64,000 nt of DNA from Bin55 sp965205545. GTDB lineage: Bacteria > Pseudomonadota > Gammaproteobacteria > Pseudomonadales > Azotimanducaceae. The stretch is taken from contig OZ242170.1 in assembly GCA_965205545.1 (NCBI GenBank), positions 2,232,001 through 2,296,000 on the forward strand, written 5' to 3'. A program made the position numbers and the translations under genes. Under the pieces are notes generated by a model that made no database searches, was not told where the DNA came from, and worked only from the letters and a program-made list of their open reading frames with translations. Within the stretch, counting starts at the first letter, position 1. Every line of letters begins with the position of its first letter. Positions 17,254 to 25,708 of the stretch are shown here, piece by piece.

Positions 17254-18494
17254 GTGAATTGGAGCAACTGCAACAGAGGTACGAAGACCTTCGGGCACAG
17301 GGTTTGTCCTTGAATCTCACCCGCGGGAAGCCTGGCGCCGAGCAGTTGGATTTGAGTGACGACCTTGACGGAATTCTGGAGGGCAACTATCAATCCGATG
17401 ATGGCGGAGACACTCGCAACTATGGTGGCATAAGAGGCATCCCGGAAATCCGGGAGATTGGGGGACATATCTTGGGCATTGATCCAAGCAACGTCATTGC
17501 CGCAGGAAATTCAAGCTTGCAACTGATGTATTACGTTGTGGATCAATTGACCAGTCAGGGACTGGCTGGACCGCCGATGCGTTCTAAGCAAAGCATCACA
17601 GCGATTTGTCCCGTACCGGGCTACGATCGGCACTTTACGCTCACAGAAAGATTGGGCATTGAAATGGTGAACGTGTCCATGACCGATGACGGGCCCAACA
17701 TGGATGAAGTGGAAGAACTGGTGCGAAACGATCTCTCAACGAGCTTCATGTGGTGTGTGCCGAAGCATTCCAATCCGACTGGGTGCATCTACAGTCCGTC
17801 AACGGTGGATCGGATTGCCGCTTTGCCGGCAATCCGCAATGATGATCCGCATGCGTCGTTCTACGTACTCTGGGATAACGCCTACGCTTTGCACGACTTC
17901 GCGGACACTACCGAGCTAGAGTCCATTTATGAACGCAGTCGAGTCCATGGGACTCAAGATCGCATAGTGCAATTTGGATCGACATCGAAAATGACGTTTG
18001 CAGGCGGCGGCGTTGCGTTCATGGGCGGATCGGACGCCGTACTTGATGGATTCGAGAAATACCTATCGGCAGCGACGGTCGGATTCGACAAGGTGAATCA
18101 ATTGAGACATGCTCGATTCCTTCGCGACGAAGCCGGGCTTCGTGCGCACATGTCCAAGCATGCTCGCATCTTGAAACCCAAATTCGAAGCCGTGCAGCAG
18201 GGCTTGACACGAGAATTGGGCAACAGAGGAATTGCCAAGTGGACACAGCCCACTGGAGGTTATTTCGTGTCGCTTGATGTGAACCCCGGTCTTGCATCTA
18301 AGGTTGTGGATCTGGCACAACAGGCGGGACTGTCCTTGACACCCGCTGGTGCAACATTCCCCTACGGCAACGATCCCAACGATTCCAACATTCGCATCGC
18401 GCCTACCTTCGCTACTCTAGAGGAAGTTGTGGCTGCGATCGAAATATTGGGAGTTTGTGTACGGCTAGCGGCCGCCCGCGACATCGAGTCCTAA
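17250..18494 (+). CDS. Aminotransferase, aspartate aminotransferase type Ic
   Basis: 414 residues of PLP fold type I. The N-terminal NLTRGKPGAEQLDLS motif and overall length point to the Ic subgroup of aspartate aminotransferases. The PLP-binding lysine is in FGSTSKMTFAGGG; HSNPTG and WDNAY carry the usual Asn and Asp/Tyr contacts. It overlaps the argC stop by 4 nt. The pairing suggests supply of amino groups for arginine synthesis or the aspartate family, which is inference. The aspartate specificity is from family resemblance only. Confidence 0.87.
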   Translation: MSELEQLQQRYEDLRAQGLSLNLTRGKPGAEQLDLSDDLDGILEGNYQSDDGGDTRNYGGIRGIPEIREIGGHILGIDPSNVIAAGNSSLQLMYYVVDQLTSQGLAGPPMRSKQSITAICPVPGYDRHFTLTERLGIEMVNVSMTDDGPNMDEVEELVRNDLSTSFMWCVPKHSNPTGCIYSPSTVDRIAALPAIRNDDPHASFYVLWDNAYALHDFADTTELESIYERSRVHGTQDRIVQFGSTSKMTFAGGGVAFMGGSDAVLDGFEKYLSAATVGFDKVNQLRHARFLRDEAGLRAHMSKHARILKPKFEAVQQGLTRELGNRGIAKWTQPTGGYFVSLDVNPGLASKVVDLAQQAGLSLTPAGATFPYGNDPNDSNIRIAPTFATLEEVVAAIEILGVCVRLAAARDIES

Positions 18495-18565
18495 CGATGC
18501 TACCCAATTTCAGTCGCGACGTGGGATTAGCTTAGACTTAGAACAATGTGCAGTTTATGTAGGCA

Positions 18566-18588
18566 TGGCCTGAATCGGGTTCAGGCCA
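18566..18588. repeat. 9-bp inverted repeat in the aminotransferase-nitrilase gap
   Basis: TGGCCTGAA and TTCAGGCCA are perfectly complementary around a 5-nt loop. The hairpin lies 72 nt after the aminotransferase stop and 82 nt before the nitrilase gene. There is no T run on either side, so it is not a typical intrinsic terminator. It may be an mRNA-stabilising element, a weak terminator or a protein site. Confidence 0.6.
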
Positions 18589-18669
18589 CCTAGAACCATA
18601 CGCGAACAGATATGACTAACCCAATAGACATGCTGTATTCAATTTTCTCGCTGATGGAGTAAGTGGCGT

Positions 18670-19494
18670 ATGCCGAAACCTACTCGAGTAGGGCTCGTGC
18701 AGATGTGCGCTGCCCAGGACGTGAGAGCAAATCTTGCGACTTGCAGAACGTTGGTGGAACGCGCGTCAGACCTGGGTGCTGAGGTTGTGTTTCTTCCAGA
18801 ATCCTTCGCGTTTATTGGGTCGGATCGGGAATTGAGGAGTCATGTGGAGTCCTTCGCGAGCCCTGGTCCCATACTGACAGCTTGTGTCGAAATGGCGCGA
18901 CAAGGCAATCTACACCTAGTCGCAGGAGGCTTCCCTGAGGCCGCAGACGATGGTAGAGCTCACAACACGTGCTTTCACGTAGACCCTTTAGGCGAAGTCA
19001 TTGCGCGCTATCGCAAGATCCACCTTTTCGACGTAGATCTGTCGGACGGCACCCGCATGATGGAATCTCGCGGTACGTCGCCAGGACATAGCTTGGTCAC
19101 CACGGAAATGCCTTTTGGTGGATTGGGTTTGAGCGTGTGCTACGACGTCCGGTTTCCTTCGCTGTATCAGTCATTGGTAGATCAAGGAGCCGTAGCGCTG
19201 GCCATTCCTGCGGCATTCATGAAGTCAACGGGACGAGCTCACTGGCATGTCTTGCTGCGTGCACGCGCTATCGAGTGCCAGTCGTATGTGATCGCCGCCG
19301 CGCAGCATGGAGACCACAATCATCGAGGTAGAAAGTCCTTCGGACATTCGCTAGTTGTTGACCCATGGGGCAAGATTGTCGTAGAGTGCGAGACAGATCA
19401 GGATGATGTAGTCGTCGCGGATCTGAACCCCGGCGAAGTGCACCGAATTAGAAGCGAACTCCCCAGTTTGCAGAACAGAGGAACGTGGCAATGA
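18670..19494 (+). CDS. Carbon-nitrogen hydrolase, Nit1-like amidase
   Basis: 274 residues of the nitrilase superfamily with the Glu-Lys-Cys triad visible: Glu44 (FLPESFAF), Lys116 (YRKIHLF) and Cys157 (SVCYDVRFPSLY). The arrangement and length fit the Nit1 branch, whose members hydrolyse deaminated glutathione or related omega-amides and repair damaged metabolites. The start ATG has GGAG about 11 nt upstream. Its stop overlaps the start of the AI-2E family transporter gene by 4 nt. Confidence 0.88.
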   Translation: MPKPTRVGLVQMCAAQDVRANLATCRTLVERASDLGAEVVFLPESFAFIGSDRELRSHVESFASPGPILTACVEMARQGNLHLVAGGFPEAADDGRAHNTCFHVDPLGEVIARYRKIHLFDVDLSDGTRMMESRGTSPGHSLVTTEMPFGGLGLSVCYDVRFPSLYQSLVDQGAVALAIPAAFMKSTGRAHWHVLLRARAIECQSYVIAAAQHGDHNHRGRKSFGHSLVVDPWGKIVVECETDQDDVVVADLNPGEVHRIRSELPSLQNRGTWQ

Positions 19495-20582
19495 ACGAAC
19501 ACCAATCTTCGCATGGGCGATCAAGCACGTTGTTCGTACTTGCTGCAATCGTCATAGTGCTTGCGGGATTGAAAGCGGCCCAAACTCTGCTAGTGCCCGT
19601 TCTGCTCGCCGTGTTTATCGCCATCATTGCTAGTACACCTATTGGTTGGCTAACGCGGCGTCGCGTACCCAATTGGCTGGCCGTAACTTTAGTGCTAGTA
19701 GTCTTGATCTTGGTTGTAACGGGCTTGGGCATGGTCATTGTTCAAACAGTTAATGAGTTCACGAATCAAGAGGCGGATTACAGGTCAGAGCTAGCGAAAC
19801 GCGCAAATCAGGTGTATGAAGGATTGCAATCCATTGGACTGCCAGTCTCAGAAGAGACCTGGAAGGAGGTTTTTAGTCCCGGTAGTGCGTTGGAATTTAC
19901 CACTAATACGCTGAACGCTGTTGGCAACCTAATACAGAGGTCCTTTTTAGTCTTCTTAATCGTAATCTTCATTCTTGCCGAGGCGACTGAATGGCCCAAG
20001 AAACTCAAGACGTTCTTGTCTGATCGAGAGTTAGAAATTGAATGGTTGAATCAATTTAGTACGACGCTGAATCGTTACATTGCGATTAAGACAACCACAA
20101 GTCTCCTGACGGGAACGCTGGTAACAATTTTTCTTACCGTTTTGGGCGTCGATTTTGCGATATTGTGGGGGCTGCTCGCGTTCCTGCTTAACTACATCCC
20201 GAATATTGGCAGTTTCATTGCCGCGATTCCAGCTGTCTTGGTCACATTGGTGCAGTTCGAATTCGAAATTGCACGAGCGCTCATTGTGGTAATTGGGTAC
20301 GTAGTCATCAATGTAGGGATTGGCGCGGGAATTGAGCCTCGTTTTCTGGGTCGAACCTTGGGCCTGTCAACCCTGGTAGTGTTTCTTTCCTTGATTTTTT
20401 GGGGTTGGATGTTCGGGCCGGTTGGCATGTTGCTTTCAGTGCCCCTGACCATGACGGCGAAGATTGCGTTTGATACGTCCAAATCCACCGAGTGGATTGC
20501 ACATTTGCTCGAACCTGGCGTTCCACGGAACAATCAGGTCAAGGCGGACAAGTCGGTTTCGTCGTCAGACGACTCGGATTAG
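19491..20582 (+). CDS. AI-2E family (PerM/TqsA-like) membrane transporter
   Basis: About 363 residues with seven to eight hydrophobic segments: a pair near the N-terminus, a soluble domain around residues 80-130, then a cluster ending in the family motif (NYIPNIGSFIAAIPA and the later PRFLGRTLGLSTLVVFLSL). ATG 19491 is chosen over GTG 19485 because it forms the ATGA overlap with the nitrilase stop and has AGAGGA upstream. The family includes the autoinducer-2 exporter TqsA but many members transport other solutes; the substrate is unknown. Confidence 0.88.
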   Translation: MNEHQSSHGRSSTLFVLAAIVIVLAGLKAAQTLLVPVLLAVFIAIIASTPIGWLTRRRVPNWLAVTLVLVVLILVVTGLGMVIVQTVNEFTNQEADYRSELAKRANQVYEGLQSIGLPVSEETWKEVFSPGSALEFTTNTLNAVGNLIQRSFLVFLIVIFILAEATEWPKKLKTFLSDRELEIEWLNQFSTTLNRYIAIKTTTSLLTGTLVTIFLTVLGVDFAILWGLLAFLLNYIPNIGSFIAAIPAVLVTLVQFEFEIARALIVVIGYVVINVGIGAGIEPRFLGRTLGLSTLVVFLSLIFWGWMFGPVGMLLSVPLTMTAKIAFDTSKSTEWIAHLLEPGVPRNNQVKADKSVSSSDDSD

Positions 20583-20679
20583 TAGTGGGTCCATCGACCT
20601 ACCGATTCGAACGTAGCATTGTGTTGAAGGACTGAGGCGTTATCCTAGACCTAGTGAATCGAGGTTTCGATAGGAACGC

Positions 20680-21411
20680 ATGCTAATCCCTTTGTACGAC
20701 CACAATCCGGTCGACAAAACTCCGGTCGTCACCTACGGACTAATAGGTTTGAATGTTCTCGCCTGGTTGGGTCTGCAAGGAATGGGCATAAACCCCATGT
20801 TCACGGAGTCCATTTGCAAGTTTGGGCTGATCAGCGGCAATTTGTTGGGGAGCATTCCGGATATAGATGGAGTCTGGTTGTCTAGAACATATTTGTGTCG
20901 ATTCGATGGTTCGCCCGACTTTCACACGTTGATCACATCCATGTTCATGCATGGCAATTGGCTGCACTTGATCGGCAACATGTGGTTTCTGTGGATTTTT
21001 GGCGACAACGTCGAGAATGCGCTGGGACGTGTAAAGTTCGTGATCTTCTATCTGGTGTGCGGTCTTGCAGCTTCAGCTACGCAGATTGCCACGGATGCGC
21101 AGAGCGTTGTGCCCATGGTTGGGGCATCTGGAGCCATTGGAGGCATCATGGGTGCATACATCGTTTTGCATCCAAGAGCCAGAGTGAAATCGCTGTTGTT
21201 CCTTCTCTTCTTCATTACAGTGATTGAAGTTCCCGCCCTAGTAATTCTGGGCATTTGGTTCTTGTCCCAACTAATCTCAGGACTGCCTCAGCTTGGAGCG
21301 GCGAGCGAGGGTGGCGTTGCGTTCTGGGCTCACATTGGAGGCTTTGTTGCGGGAGCTGGCCTGATCTATCTTCTCAAACCCAAGTCGCCGGTCTTTACAC
21401 TTCGCCGCTAG
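20680..21411 (+). CDS. Rhomboid-family intramembrane serine protease
   Basis: 243 residues with six or more membrane helices. The catalytic Ser150 lies in GASGAIGG and His218 in AHIGGF. The HxxxNMWFLWIFGDNVE segment (HLIGNM) is the conserved rhomboid helix 2 region. Rhomboids cleave transmembrane segments of substrate proteins in the inner membrane. A loop with two cysteines (Cys47, Cys73) between helix 1 and helix 2 faces the periplasm. It appears to be a single gene. Confidence 0.93.
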   Translation: MLIPLYDHNPVDKTPVVTYGLIGLNVLAWLGLQGMGINPMFTESICKFGLISGNLLGSIPDIDGVWLSRTYLCRFDGSPDFHTLITSMFMHGNWLHLIGNMWFLWIFGDNVENALGRVKFVIFYLVCGLAASATQIATDAQSVVPMVGASGAIGGIMGAYIVLHPRARVKSLLFLLFFITVIEVPALVILGIWFLSQLISGLPQLGAASEGGVAFWAHIGGFVAGAGLIYLLKPKSPVFTLRR

Positions 21412-21428
21412 AGATTTTGGGCTCTCAT

Positions 21429-21848
21429 CTATTCGCTTTTTGCCAATTGTGGCGCAAATCGCAAGAGTGTGACTTCATCGGTCATATGATCAAAATGCGG
21501 ACGAAGACGCATGCCGACTCGCAAATCGCTTGGATTTGCATCAACCAAAGTTGAAGTCATTCGAACGCCTTGATCTAATTCGACAATAGCAAGCAATTGC
21601 GGGACTTCATCGGCAAAATGCGGAGCCGTTGGCTGTCGAGCTATCGTGTAGCTATAGAGTGTGGCCTCTCCGGATACTTCCTTCCAACTAAGTGAATTGC
21701 CGAGGCACTCCGTGCAATGGTTTCGCGGGTAGAAGATCCAAGTTGCACAGTCGTCACACTGCTGGATGCAAACCTTGCAATTCTTGAGACCTTCCCAATA
21801 AGGCTGCGACGCCGGAGTCTGAAGTGGCAGTGGCTTCTCAAATTCCAT
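21429..21848 (-). CDS. Zn-ribbon OB-fold (DUF35) protein, second copy
   Basis: About 139 residues (ATG 21848; ATG 21857 is 9 nt upstream and also possible). The zinc ribbon cysteines in the longer numbering are Cys34, Cys37, Cys48 and Cys51, followed by an OB-fold with RLRPHFD near its end. It overlaps the upstream thiolase-like gene and repeats the gene arrangement at 645-2263. The two OB-fold proteins are related but distinct, so the two complexes probably act on different acyl-CoAs. Confidence 0.85.
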   Translation of the reverse strand: MEFEKPLPLQTPASQPYWEGLKNCKVCIQQCDDCATWIFYPRNHCTECLGNSLSWKEVSGEATLYSYTIARQPTAPHFADEVPQLLAIVELDQGVRMTSTLVDANPSDLRVGMRLRPHFDHMTDEVTLLRFAPQLAKSE

Positions 21849-23049
21849 TTCCGCCACCCTGCATTATCATTGCTGCCTGCTCGCTCATGATCCCGCCGGT
21901 TCCGGATACGTAGACGTTTTTGCAATGCGGCACTTGCCGTTCCCCGGCTCTTCCCATGATCTGGCGAGCGGATTCGATCACCTGCGTCATGCCTCCTGCG
22001 GCTCCAGCCTGACCCATGCCAAGCTGTCCTCCGTGCGTGTTGACCGGAAAGTCCCCGTCAAAGCCAAGATCGCGATCCAACAGAAAGTCCATACCCTTGC
22101 CCTTCTCGCAAAATCCAGCATCCTCAAGAGTCATGAGTACAGTTATCGAGTAACAGTCGTAGATTTGACATGCGTCGATTTCGTGTCTCGCGATTCCTGC
22201 CATGTCAAATGCTGTATCGGAAGCAGGACCAACGGGGGATTGGCAAAGATCCTTCGCGAATGTGGGAGTCTTCATTGTCAGATGCTCTCCAAATCCCGTG
22301 ATCGATGCGGGAGAGTGATTGCAACGGTTCGCAACCTCTTTACTGGCCACGATTATTGCTCCGCCACCTGCGACCGGCATGACGATTTCAAGCATGCGCA
22401 ACGGATCGGCGATCATTCGACTGTTCAGAACATCGTCTGCGGAGACAGGCTTCTGGTAGAACGCAGCCAACGGGTTCAATGCCGCACTGTTCCGCTGGTG
22501 TGCAACAAGCTTCGCCAATGCCTCTGGCTTGTAGTCGTATTCGGCTGCATAGCGCTGCGCGATCATTGCGTATCCGCAATTCTGTGCGAGGTTGCCATAG
22601 GGGATTTCAAACTCGGCTTGCGGGGATCCCCATTTGTGGCTCGACGATTGAAAGTAGCGCCGCGGATCGACAGGTCCTCGATTGGGATTGGATGGTATTG
22701 GACGACCAGGAGTGGTGCATGCGACCACATCGGCTATGCCAAGCTCAATAGCGGCTGCAGCCCTCCAAACCATTCCTACCGGATTGGCTCCTCCTAGGTC
22801 CACTCGCTCCGCAAAGTTCACGGGACGACCCAAGTACTCCACGATAGTCGCGGGAGTAAACATGTCAGCTTCGCGAATCTCACTGCAGACAATGCCGTTG
22901 ACGTCTTGGATCGACAAACCGGCATCTTCAAGTGCAAGTCTGGTCAATTCCGCCCATTGGTCGATGGTGAACTGCTTTTCGTCCGTATAACGCCGGACGT
23001 GCGGCCATTCGGCAAAGCCGACAATGGCAGCATCCCCTCTCAATCCCAT
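21838..23049 (-). CDS. Thiolase-superfamily (lipid-transfer type) protein, second copy
   Basis: 403 residues with thiolase N-terminal pattern (GDAAIVGFAEWPHVRR, AELTRLALEDAGLSIQDVNGIVCSE). At the usual nucleophile site the sequence is LGGANPVG (residues 85-92), so no cysteine is present, and the C-terminal motif is NTHGGQLGMGQAGAAGG without GHP. As for the first copy, this points to an aldolase-like or acyl-CoA-binding role with the DUF35 partner rather than thiolysis. The pair forms a two-gene operon facing away from the SixA-like gene. Confidence 0.82.
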   Translation of the reverse strand: MGLRGDAAIVGFAEWPHVRRYTDEKQFTIDQWAELTRLALEDAGLSIQDVNGIVCSEIREADMFTPATIVEYLGRPVNFAERVDLGGANPVGMVWRAAAAIELGIADVVACTTPGRPIPSNPNRGPVDPRRYFQSSSHKWGSPQAEFEIPYGNLAQNCGYAMIAQRYAAEYDYKPEALAKLVAHQRNSAALNPLAAFYQKPVSADDVLNSRMIADPLRMLEIVMPVAGGGAIIVASKEVANRCNHSPASITGFGEHLTMKTPTFAKDLCQSPVGPASDTAFDMAGIARHEIDACQIYDCYSITVLMTLEDAGFCEKGKGMDFLLDRDLGFDGDFPVNTHGGQLGMGQAGAAGGMTQVIESARQIMGRAGERQVPHCKNVYVSGTGGIMSEQAAMIMQGGGNGI

Positions 23050-23147
23050 GTACTCTACTACTCTGCAGATTGCCTATAAGGCTACCATTGTCGCCAAGCC
23101 GCGTGAGAAGCGCGTTGGTTGTACGAACATTGAACTGTCCAATGACC

Positions 23148-23642
23148 ATGTCTGGCCAAGAGAAATATCTTTGGATTATTCGCCATGCAAAATCGGCACG
23201 ACCCTTTGGCGTTGACGACATGCACCGGCCACTCAATGATCGTGGAGAGCGAGATGGCGTTGTAATGTCGAAGCAACTTGCCAATGCTGATCATGCACCT
23301 GAGAAACTGCTGGTCAGCGATGCGCTTCGAACCACTCTGACCGCTGAATTGGTCAATGCAGAGTTGCAGGCTGAAGTTGAGCTTGTTCCGGAACTCTATT
23401 CTGCGAATTCGTCTGATGTCGAAAGTCTGATGTGGGGTCTCGACGAGGAGACAACTAGCGTCGCGATCGTTACCCATCTGCCAACCATCGAAAGGTGCCT
23501 CTGGGCAAGCAAGAACCGCAAACAGGTCGATTTCTTTCCTACGCTTGGCATGGCCTGTCTTGAATACATAGGACCGTGGCAAAGCTTCAGTTTCAAATCA
23601 ACGGTGGTTCGAGATTTCATGATTCCTCGATCATTTCGATAG
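23148..23642 (+). CDS. SixA-like phosphohistidine phosphatase (histidine phosphatase family)
   Basis: About 164 residues. The RHG-type catalytic motif is IIRHAKSARPF with His13 as nucleophile, followed by the SDALRTTLTAEL segment and a second catalytic His in VTHLPTIERC. Length and motif resemble SixA, which dephosphorylates histidines in phosphorelays or the PTS. ATG 23148 is used; ATG 23142 is equally possible and neither has a clear ribosome site. It may be co-transcribed with the PNPOx-like gene 116 nt downstream. Confidence 0.83.
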   Translation: MSGQEKYLWIIRHAKSARPFGVDDMHRPLNDRGERDGVVMSKQLANADHAPEKLLVSDALRTTLTAELVNAELQAEVELVPELYSANSSDVESLMWGLDEETTSVAIVTHLPTIERCLWASKNRKQVDFFPTLGMACLEYIGPWQSFSFKSTVVRDFMIPRSFR

Positions 23643-23758
23643 TGGTCCAACAATTGCGAGACCTACGAGGTGAGCGAGCACGACTACAGCTGGATTCCCA
23701 ACGGAACTGAGCACAGAGTCTCAGCTACGACTCGACGATTGAAAGAACAGGATCGACC

Positions 23759-24343
23759 ATGAGTGGGACACATTCAGATCCAATTCAACTGTTCAAGCAA
23801 GATCGCTCTCTCGCGGCTTCCCGGGAGGATCCTTCTGCTAACGTGTGCTACCTCGCAACCATCACCGATGCTGGAGATCCCACTGTCCGGACGCTTGTGA
23901 TCCGTGAGATCAAGGGCAGAATCGGTGTCTTCATGAATGCGTCAAGTCCAAAGTTTCGGGAGATTGGCAACTCCTCGGCGATCACCGTTCTAATGCATTT
24001 TCCATCCATAGCGGTTCAGTATCGAATGCATACAGAATTGACGAAGATGGACGTTGAGACGGTAAAGCAGTTCTGGATGAACCGACCTCAAGCGTCCAAG
24101 AAAATGGACTGGTTGTATTCGAGCAGTCCTCAGAGTTCCACGGTCGAGAGCCGCACGGCATTGCTTAACCGACTGTCCAGTATGGATGATCCGGACCAGG
24201 CCCCTCCGTCAGCTACGGGGTTCTACTTTGACCCGATACTTTCCATAGAACGCCTTGCACTTGATCAACCCGACCATGTGCATGATCGAAAGAAGTACGT
24301 TCTAGACGGCAGCTCGTGGCGGGTCTTTCAGCTAGTGCCGTAG
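23759..24343 (+). CDS. Pyridoxamine 5'-phosphate oxidase-like flavoprotein
   Basis: 194 residues with the split-barrel FMN-binding fold: VCYLATITDAGDPTVRTLVIREI is the typical N-terminal strand pair, and the end RKKYVLDGSSWRVFQLVP resembles the PdxH C-terminus. It lacks the fully conserved PdxH substrate motif, so it is more likely a PNPOx-like protein (alr4036-type) than the vitamin B6 enzyme itself. It may bind FMN and act on a pyridine or flavin compound. Confidence 0.72.
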   Translation: MSGTHSDPIQLFKQDRSLAASREDPSANVCYLATITDAGDPTVRTLVIREIKGRIGVFMNASSPKFREIGNSSAITVLMHFPSIAVQYRMHTELTKMDVETVKQFWMNRPQASKKMDWLYSSSPQSSTVESRTALLNRLSSMDDPDQAPPSATGFYFDPILSIERLALDQPDHVHDRKKYVLDGSSWRVFQLVP

Positions 24344-24384
24344 CAGTGCGAGCTAGTTCGGCAAGACAAAATCAGCGGCGCACT

Positions 24385-25335
24385 CTAAGCCGCAGACAAT
24401 TCGATGACGGGCTTAATCCCTGAGAGAGTCTTGAAGCATGTGGTCCGAGCAACATCGCAGAATGCCTGCATGTAGCTCAAATGCGCTCGATCCTCTCGCA
24501 TAGCCGCGTACAAAGTGGACCAAAGCCCTTTCTTTCCAAGAGATTTGGTCGCAAGGTAGTTCTTTTCCAGGTATTCCTCTAGAGCCCAGTTCGGTAGCGA
24601 GGTGACACCGCGACCGCTGGCGACAACATGAATAATCATGGTGGTGAGTTCGCAGTGGCGAGTCTGCTCTGGCTCGACTCCTGATGGGTCTAGGAAGTTC
24701 TTGAATATGTCAAGACGATGGCGCTCAATTGGATAGGTAACGATGGTTTCGCTTTCGAGTTCATTGGGTTCGATGTAGCGTCGCTTGCTCTTGGTAAGCG
24801 GGTGCGATGTGGATATACCCAACTTGGCTTCGTATCTAAACAGGGGTTCGTAAATCAGCCCCAAGTCCTCAATGGGATCGGACGTGATAACAAGGTCTAG
24901 GTCTCCACGGGCCAGCGCAGGCAACGGTTGGAAGTGAAAACCACTTGAGACGTCCAAATCAACGTCGGCCCATTCCTCGCGATAGGCAGAAATTGTCGGT
25001 AGCAGCCAATCGAAGCAGCTGTGGCACTCGACAGCAAGGTTAAGTCGCCCTGTGTTCCCTTTTGCCAGCCGAGCCACATCGATCATTGCATTGCGCACTA
25101 GCGGCATGACTTCGTCGGCGAGTTCAAGCAAGCGATTCCCTACGGCCGTGAATTGAACCGGTCGATTGCGGCGCGAGAGAATGGGGCTACCAATGCGATC
25201 CTCCAGATTCTTGATCTGGTGGGAGAGAGCAGATTGCGTAAGGCACACACGTTCAGATGCATCGAGAAGAGTTCCTGTATCTCGCAATGCACGGAGCGTG
25301 CGCAGGTGTCTCATTTCAATTTTGTTTGTGAGCAT
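24385..25335 (-). CDS. metR: LysR-family regulator MetR
   Basis: 316 residues: winged HTH at about 8-65 (LRTLRALRDTG, TQSALSHQIKNLEDRIG) and an effector domain. Several segments match E. coli MetR closely: VECHSCFDWLLPTI, ALARGDLDLVITSDP, YPIERHRLDIFKNFL and KSLGKKGLWSTLYAAMREDR. MetR uses homocysteine as co-inducer and activates methionine genes such as metE. A textbook MetR operator lies 26 nt upstream, so autoregulation is likely. No met biosynthetic gene is adjacent. Confidence 0.93.
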   Translation of the reverse strand: MLTNKIEMRHLRTLRALRDTGTLLDASERVCLTQSALSHQIKNLEDRIGSPILSRRNRPVQFTAVGNRLLELADEVMPLVRNAMIDVARLAKGNTGRLNLAVECHSCFDWLLPTISAYREEWADVDLDVSSGFHFQPLPALARGDLDLVITSDPIEDLGLIYEPLFRYEAKLGISTSHPLTKSKRRYIEPNELESETIVTYPIERHRLDIFKNFLDPSGVEPEQTRHCELTTMIIHVVASGRGVTSLPNWALEEYLEKNYLATKSLGKKGLWSTLYAAMREDRAHLSYMQAFCDVARTTCFKTLSGIKPVIELSAA

Positions 25336-25360
25336 AATTCAACCAGAAAGCCAAAACCCG

Positions 25361-25373
25361 TGAATGAAATTCA
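25361..25373. promoter_or_regulatory. MetR operator upstream of metR
   Basis: TGAATGAAATTCA matches the known MetR consensus TGAA-N5-TTCA exactly and lies 26 bp before the metR start. By analogy with E. coli it should mediate autoregulation. Confidence 0.78.
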
Positions 25374-25491
25374 TAGCATTTCATATTCTATGACAACGTT
25401 GAGCGAATCTAGTTGCCATGGATCGAGGGAAGAATCAGAACCAGAATCGTGCGTAGCAACGAGACACTAGCACGACCTTCGCGGAGAGGGA

Positions 25492-25674
25492 TCAGGCGAT
25501 TATGAATATCACCACGGGCAACATGACCGCCAATGATGCGACGAAGTAGACCAAGAAATTAAGGATGTCGTTTTGGGTCGAGTCTTTGGCGAACTTGAAC
25601 CGTGTTCCGATAATCACCCACAGAATGCCCCCGAGGACGAGTGCACCAGTCAGGGAGAGAACCAAAGCAGGCAT
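25492..25674 (-). CDS. Small two-helix membrane protein, unknown function
   Basis: 60 residues with two hydrophobic segments (about 3-23 and 38-60) joined by a short charged loop (GTRFKFAKDSTQND). It lies 34 nt downstream of the carboxyltransferase gene on the same strand and is preceded by a GAGGAAAATTCC leader, so it is probably translated as the last gene of the carboxylase operon. I recognise no family. It might be a small membrane partner or an unrelated tail gene. Confidence 0.6.
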   Translation of the reverse strand: MPALVLSLTGALVLGGILWVIIGTRFKFAKDSTQNDILNFLVYFVASLAVMLPVVIFIIA

Positions 25675-25708
25675 GGAATTTTCCTCAAGGTTGATGGAAG
25701 TATGAGGT

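Noticed and set aside
21925..22797. 290-residue plus-strand open frame opposite the thiolase-like gene
   Set aside because: Cysteine- and arginine-rich translation typical of an antisense shadow; the other strand has clear family motifs.
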